DNA from: an uncultured Alphaproteobacteria bacterium | GTDB lineage: Bacteria; Pseudomonadota; Alphaproteobacteria; HIMB59 | Length of the DNA stretch: 51,536 bases | Assembly (NCBI GenBank): GCA_902515765.1 | Contig: CABXVZ010000006.1 | Location: forward strand, 1-51,536 | Direction: 5' to 3' | Shown: positions 47,377-51,536 of the stretch, piece after piece | Position numbering within the stretch: position 1 is the stretch's first letter | Layout of the letters: each line of letters starts with the position of its first letter | Notes under the pieces: generated by a model | Seen by the model: the letters and a program-made list of their open reading frames with translations, nothing else | Database searches by the model: none | Told to the model about the DNA's origin: nothing | Made by a program: the position numbers and the translations under genes

Positions 47377-47838
47377 AATTAATTTTTTTTATACTTATAT
47401 TTTTTTTACAAATAACTTAATATCTAATTGTAAAGATTATTATAATTCCATAATTGAGAATTCTAGACTCACAAAACTAACTGAATATTTAAATATATCT
47501 GACCTTAAGGAAGAAATATTAGCACTTGAAGACATTTCCATTTTTGCCCCCTCAGATGATGCATTTGCACCTCTAAGTGCAAAGACATATTATGGATATC
47601 TAAGAGAAGACAATAAAAATGAGTTAAGAGATCTTATAAATTTTCATTTTGTAGAGGGAAATTCTATACAGAAAATATTACTGACTCAATTAATACCATT
47701 TCTCTCAATGGCTTAGATATAGAGATAAAGAAAGTTAATGGTATTTTATATTTTAATGGAGCTGAAGTGGATGAATCAGATATGTCTTTTAGAAATGGAT
47801 ACATTCATTTAATTTATAGAGTGTTAATACCTAAATAA
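47373..47838 (+). pseudogene. Fasciclin (FAS1) domain protein with two frameshifts
   Basis: Three frames together encode one secreted FAS1 protein: a signal start MKLIFFILIFF, then LTEYLNISDLKEEI, ISIFAPSDDAFAPL (FAS1 H1 block) and DLINFHFVEG, then TDSINTISLNGLDIEIKK and GYIHLIYRVLIPK to the stop. The first break lies in an eight-T run (47400-47407), the second in GGGAAATT near 47657; each is mended by one added base. Either a real pseudogene, a phase-variable gene, or two homopolymer sequencing errors. It overlaps the CRTAC1-like stop. Confidence 0.8.
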
Positions 47839-47918
47839 TTTGCTATTTTTCTGGCTATTATAGAATTTATGAAAATATTTATTCAAGATAGCTAATTTAA
47901 CAATCTAAAAGGAATTTA

Positions 47919-49520
47919 ATGAAAAATACTACCATATCCTCTTTTGCTAATTCTCTAGTGAAAGACTATATTCCAAAAGAAGGCCCCTCTTTTTCTTTAT
48001 TTAGAATTGAAATTTTAGCAGGTCTTACAGTAGCTTTAGCTTTGGTACCAGAGGCAATAGCTTTTGCTTTTGTGGCAGGAGTTACTCCTTTGTCAGGACT
48101 CTATGCTGCTTTTTTAGTGGGTTTAATTACAGCCGTAATAGGTGGTCGACCTGGAATGATATCAGGAGCTACCGGTGCGTTAGCTGTTGTGATGGTTTCT
48201 TTAGTTGCTGATCATGGTGCTCAATATTTATTTGCTACAGTCGTGCTAATGGGAATTTTACAAATATTATCTGGGATTTTTCGATTAGGTAAATTTATAA
48301 GAATGGTCCCCCAACCTGTTATGTTGGGTTTTGTTAATGGACTTGCAATTGTAATTGGTATTTCCCAGCTGAATCAATTTAAAACAACTAACTCTATGGG
48401 AGAGTCCGTTTGGATGTCTGGTAACACTTTATTATACTCTTACTGTATCGTTGTTATAACAATGATCGTAATTTGGATATTACCTAAATTTTCAAAAGTA
48501 TTTCCCTCCACACTTGTTGCTATTTTATTAAGCACAGGTTTGGTACTAAGCTTTGATATCCCCATCCCTAGAGTTGGTGATTTAGCAAGTGTGGCTGGTG
48601 GACTGCCCTCATTTTCTATACCTATGGTTCCTTTAAATCTAGATACCCTTATTATTATATTTCCTTATGCCATTATTTTGGCAGCTATAGGATTGATAGA
48701 GAGTTTATTAACTCTGAATTTAGTGGGAGAGATTACTAATAAGAAGGGTGGCGCTAGTAAAGAATGTTTAGCACAAGGTATCTCTAATACTGTAACTGGT
48801 TTTTTTGGTGGTATGGGTGGATGTGCCATGATTGGTCAATCCATGATTAATGTTAAATCAGGTGGAAGAACAAGAATGTCTAGTGTATCCGCAGCTTTAT
48901 TTTTATTAGTTTTTATTTTATTTACATCTTCTTATATTGAATTAATTCCTATCGCAGCTTTAGTTGGAGTAATGTTTATGGTTGTTCTGGGGACTTTTGC
49001 TTGGAACTCATTGAAATTATTATTTGTTGTACCAAAATCAGATGCTTTAGTAATTGTACTAGTTACAATTGTAACTGTTTTAGAAGACCTAGCAATTGCA
49101 GTTGTAGTAGGAGTAATTGTATCGGCACTCGTATTTGCTTGGAAATCAGCATCTAGAATTAAGGCTTTAGAAAGACCTTCTTCAACAGAAAGTGGAGCTA
49201 AAGTTTATGAAATAGAAGGACCACTTTTTTTTAGTTCTACAAATAGTTTTTTAGAAATCTTTAAATACTCTAATGACCCTGAAGTCGTCATAATTGATTT
49301 TGCAAGATCAAGAGTAATTGACCAGTCTGCCCTAAAAGCTATTGAAGATATTGCTAATAGATATTCTAGCTTAGGTAAAAAAGTAAAACTGAGACACCTA
49401 ACTCGTGACTGTCATAGATTGCTCTCTAAAACAGGTCAGTTAATGGTAGAAAGTGACGATGATCCTGATTATAGCGTAGCTGTTGACTACGAGGTTAAAA
49501 TTGGAATTTTTGGAAAGTAA
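47919..49520 (+). CDS. SulP family anion transporter with STAS domain
   Basis: SulP/SLC26 proteins carry sulfate, bicarbonate or other anions across the inner membrane. The 533-residue protein has PSFSLFRIEILAGLTVALALVPEA (split: EILAGLTVAL and PEAIAFAFVAGV), GGRPGMISGATGALAVV (about 76-92), about 12-14 membrane segments, and a C-terminal STAS domain (about 420-530) with IIDFARSRVIDQSALKAIEDI. Substrate cannot be read; marine relatives are often proposed as bicarbonate importers. A clear AAGGAATTT lies upstream of the ATG. Confidence 0.92.
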   Translation: MKNTTISSFANSLVKDYIPKEGPSFSLFRIEILAGLTVALALVPEAIAFAFVAGVTPLSGLYAAFLVGLITAVIGGRPGMISGATGALAVVMVSLVADHGAQYLFATVVLMGILQILSGIFRLGKFIRMVPQPVMLGFVNGLAIVIGISQLNQFKTTNSMGESVWMSGNTLLYSYCIVVITMIVIWILPKFSKVFPSTLVAILLSTGLVLSFDIPIPRVGDLASVAGGLPSFSIPMVPLNLDTLIIIFPYAIILAAIGLIESLLTLNLVGEITNKKGGASKECLAQGISNTVTGFFGGMGGCAMIGQSMINVKSGGRTRMSSVSAALFLLVFILFTSSYIELIPIAALVGVMFMVVLGTFAWNSLKLLFVVPKSDALVIVLVTIVTVLEDLAIAVVVGVIVSALVFAWKSASRIKALERPSSTESGAKVYEIEGPLFFSSTNSFLEIFKYSNDPEVVIIDFARSRVIDQSALKAIEDIANRYSSLGKKVKLRHLTRDCHRLLSKTGQLMVESDDDPDYSVAVDYEVKIGIFGK

Positions 49521-49570
49521 ATAATCCTAAAAAACATAGATTTTATTTGTAATAAGTTTAGCTTAAGCGC

Positions 49571-49606
49571 GGGTGAGGAAATGAGTTGGTCCGATTTTCC
49601 TTACCC
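49571..49606 (+). terminator. Strong hairpin downstream of the SulP gene
   Basis: GGGTGAGGAAA (49571-49581) pairs with TTTCCTTACCC (49596-49606) as an 11-pair stem with one G-U and a 14-base loop. GCTTAAGCGC, itself a near-palindrome, precedes it, and a T run (49615-49620) follows about ten bases later. Likely a terminator or a small structured RNA; the distance to the T run makes it atypical. This stretch is much richer in GC than its surroundings. Confidence 0.5.
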
Positions 49607-49669
49607 TATCTATAGTTTTTCTAATATTTCTAGAAAAATATCTAAAATTATTTTAAGATAACTTTTTAT

Positions 49670-50152
49670 ATGAGAAGAATTTTTCTTATAACTCTTATTA
49701 TAATATTTTCAAAACTTAACTTTTTATACTCAAAACCTAATGACCAAATAATTCACGATGCCCTTGGTTTTATGCTAGGTGGAGATAATGGATGGGATGG
49801 AGTTGCTACAGAGTATCAAATAGATGGATGTATAATTACTTACGTACAGAACTTTATGGGTAATAATTTAATTGCAATATACGATTTTGATAAAGCCTTG
49901 TGGAATTCTGCAGCAAGTCAAATTGGTGATGACGGAAGAGATTATTTTATATTAAATGGGAATGAAGGACTACAAGAGGTATATGCTTACGGCCCAGAGG
50001 GAGAAGATGTATCAGATGGTTTATGGGCGTGGGGCATACAAGCAGGACCGGGGTCATTGATGACCTTTCCTATTTTAGTAGATATTTCAAGGTTTGAAAA
50101 TGCCATGTACGATCTTATGGATGAATGTCCAGGAATAAAATCAAAATATTGA
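49670..50152 (+). CDS. Secreted protein of unknown function, 160 residues
   Basis: A signal peptide (about 1-21) is followed by an acidic mature domain rich in Gly/Asp with FMLGGDNGWDGVATEYQIDG and GWDG-like Trp residues; two Cys (near 51 and 156) could pair. It ends MYDLMDECPGIKSKY. No family recognised. Composition is normal for the window. Confidence 0.7.
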   Translation: MRRIFLITLIIIFSKLNFLYSKPNDQIIHDALGFMLGGDNGWDGVATEYQIDGCIITYVQNFMGNNLIAIYDFDKALWNSAASQIGDDGRDYFILNGNEGLQEVYAYGPEGEDVSDGLWAWGIQAGPGSLMTFPILVDISRFENAMYDLMDECPGIKSKY

Positions 50153-50165
50153 TATTAAAAATAAT

Positions 50166-50357
50166 TTATTTTTTAATAAATTTATCCCACACTTTCTCAT
50201 AAACAACATAAATAAAAAGACTAATTACTATAGTAACTAAAGAAAAACTAAGAGAATTAATCCAATTTCCAAACCAAATAAAAGATAAAATAGATATCCA
50301 AATAAATCCAATAGCTTGCCAAATAATTGATTTGTAAAATAACTTTTTTGTATTCAA
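50166..50357 (-). CDS. DUF2061-like small membrane protein
   Basis: The 63-residue protein has two membrane segments (about 9-27 and 32-51) and the end VVYEKVWDKFIKK, resembling the YxHExxW end of DUF2061 proteins; the N-terminal KLFYKSIIWQAIGF fits KtxxWR of the family. Function unknown. A purine-rich GGAGGAAAT lies upstream of the ATG on the minus strand. Confidence 0.75.
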   Translation of the reverse strand: MNTKKLFYKSIIWQAIGFIWISILSFIWFGNWINSLSFSLVTIVISLFIYVVYEKVWDKFIKK

Positions 50358-50723
50358 ACAATTTCCTCCTTTAAAAAATTTAAAGTTAATAAAAAAAAAT
50401 TTAAAAAAGGATAGTTATACTGATGAGGCGTAATGAATTTTAATGAACAAATGGCAATTCCAATTAGCCCAAAAATTAAATATAATTTTTTTGTTCATTT
50501 TTTTAATTTATATTGTAAACAAAGAAAGTCTATCGAATAAGAGTTAATACTTGAGAGTTAGGAAATATCTCTATTAATATACGCTATGCCGCCGTAGCTC
50601 AGTGGAAGAGAACACCCTTGGTAGATGAAAGCTTTAAAGACCTAGTAAATAAAGCTTACTTAATTTTTTTGCAGACTACTACTAAACTAGTACCTGTATA
50701 GATAATATTATAAGCTTTAATTA
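50358..50723. other. Gene-poor stretch containing a tRNA fragment
   Basis: No convincing gene is seen. A 35-codon frame starts at 50433 but has no supporting features. The stretch contains the tRNA-Thr fragment at 50588-50623, followed by an AT-rich spacer with a loose inverted repeat AAAGCTTTA/TAAAGCTTA (50628-50656), and the start region of the last gene. Confidence 0.6.
50588..50623 (+). pseudogene. Truncated tRNA-Thr (GGT), 5' half only
   Basis: The 36 bases match the 5' half of a bacterial tRNA-Thr: acceptor strand GCCGCCG, TA, D arm GCTC-AGTGGAA-GAGA (one mismatch), CACCC and the anticodon loop TTGGTA with anticodon GGT. The 3' half (GGGTG and the T arm) is absent; the sequence diverges inside the anticodon loop. 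Breakage exactly there resembles a tyrosine-recombinase crossover. Not a functional tRNA. Confidence 0.75.
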
Positions 50724-51536
50724 ATGAAAAAAATTTTAGGAATCGTGTTTCTGGGTTTATTGTGGTGCAATATTAGTCTTACAGATGAAAAGCCAGGCAG
50801 ATTCTTTGAAGACCAACCTGATGTGAAAGATGATTATCAAATACATTTTAACTATTTATTAGCTGCAGATAGTGAAGATCGCGAATGGGATATAAACGGC
50901 AGAATGGAAAAAATTCTTTTAAAAATGAATGAAGCTATGGCAAAAGCAACAGCCAAACATAAAAAAGGTGATAGTGTTGCAAGAAAATATAAATTTGATT
51001 ATAGAAAAGATGGTAAGCTAGATATTACATTTGTAAGAATAGATAAAAAATATAAAGAATTACACAAATGGGCAAATAATGACATTATTCCTTTCTTGAA
51101 CAAAAAAAAGGGAATGAATAATCCTAAAAAAATTTATTTTAATTACGCTGATATAAATAATATCGATGGTGGAGAAGCGGGCGTTGGTTATGGAACACTT
51201 TATTTGAGAAACAAAAGTGTAAAGACAAACGAAAGAAAATTGCTAATTACTTTGCATGAATTGCATCATACGCAAGGAGGAGGTTATAATTGTGTACCAG
51301 GAATGGCTAGTAATGGACATTATGCAAACCAAGAATCAAGAGTACAATTAAATTCTGGAAGAAAACTAGGGTCAGCATACGCTCATAAATTTAAAAACTG
51401 TCCTCAATTAATGGATACAGTATATTTAACTCCAACATCCAGCGAACCTTATGATCCATATGAAGTAAATTGTTTATTTAAAATAGGAAAATACAATCAT
51501 CCCAAAATTACAAAAATAATAGAAGAAATGAAGAAA
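50724..51536 (+). CDS. Secreted protein with HELHH zinc-protease-like motif, 3' end cut by window
   Basis: The frame runs from ATG 50724 to the window edge without a stop (271 codons). An N-terminal hydrophobic signal (about 1-18, ending near LLWCN) precedes a basic, Lys-rich domain. LLITLHELHHTQGGG near 179-193 contains HExxH, the zinc-binding motif of metallopeptidases, followed by a His-rich stretch GMASNGHYANQES. No known peptidase family is recognised and the third zinc ligand is not certain. It lies directly after the tRNA-Thr fragment, hence possibly carried on an accessory segment. Confidence 0.75.
   Translation, partial: MKKILGIVFLGLLWCNISLTDEKPGRFFEDQPDVKDDYQIHFNYLLAADSEDREWDINGRMEKILLKMNEAMAKATAKHKKGDSVARKYKFDYRKDGKLDITFVRIDKKYKELHKWANNDIIPFLNKKKGMNNPKKIYFNYADINNIDGGEAGVGYGTLYLRNKSVKTNERKLLITLHELHHTQGGGYNCVPGMASNGHYANQESRVQLNSGRKLGSAYAHKFKNCPQLMDTVYLTPTSSEPYDPYEVNCLFKIGKYNHPKITKIIEEMKK

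Noticed and set aside
49561-49606. Possible riboswitch or SRP RNA after the SulP gene
   Set aside because: I could not match the hairpin to any known riboswitch or the conserved SRP RNA tip; kept only as an unexplained hairpin.
50433-50540. 35-codon frame before the tRNA fragment
   Set aside because: No ribosome binding site, no recognisable feature, and such frames are expected by chance in AT-rich spacers.

Overview
The window is very AT-rich and densely packed. Most genes overlap by 1-20 bases or sit only a few bases apart. Gene content and order point to a streamlined, probably marine, alphaproteobacterium of the SAR11/HIMB59 kind; this is an inference from order and composition, not from a marker phylogeny. 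Three alphaproteobacterial signatures are visible: leuA next to mreBCD-mrdA-rodA, murA-hisG-hisD-infA-rng followed by tRNA-Phe, and a circularly permuted two-piece tmRNA gene. No rRNA, CRISPR array, transposase or integrase gene was seen.

1-11108 is mixed-strand housekeeping: a cut-off photolyase/cryptochrome-family gene, an SDR, purE-purK, pyrC, a family 9 glycosyltransferase, ygfZ, a single-chain glycyl-tRNA synthetase, an S49 peptidase, a TrmN6-like methylase, a polyprenyl diphosphate synthase, panB and apt. Several divergent pairs have start codons touching or nearly touching. 11098-26104 is one minus-strand run of 15 genes: hflK-hflC-degP-miaA-ilvI-ilvH-ilvC-leuA-mreB-mreC-mreD-mrdA-rodA, then a cupin and a DUF6165 gene. 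It joins membrane protein quality control, branched-chain amino acid synthesis and cell elongation. mrp and thyX follow.

27900-29617 is the most unusual stretch. A permuted tmRNA gene ends in a terminator whose 3' part (15 bases) is repeated about 1.46 kb downstream. Several other short repeats are shared by the two ends. Between them lie a 306-residue protein with an R-x4-H (HEPN-like) motif and a 59-residue membrane protein, with no recombinase. This looks like a small non-autonomous element, or remnant, integrated at the 3' end of ssrA. 29637-32867 is an accessory block of small proteins (rhodanese, Cys-tailed protein, ABM monooxygenase, cupin, NTF2-like, MazG-like), several with clear GGAG ribosome binding sites that the core genes mostly lack.

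32953-40301 returns to conserved order: tRNA-Phe, rng, infA, hisD, hisG, murA, a tiny Lys-rich ORF and clpB. 40302-51536 is mostly poorly characterised: small membrane proteins, secreted proteins, a circularly permuted ATP-grasp divergent from an Anbu proteasome-like peptidase, a CRTAC1-like protein followed by a frameshifted fasciclin gene, a SulP transporter, a tRNA-Thr 5'-half fragment, and an edge-truncated secreted protein with an HELHH motif.
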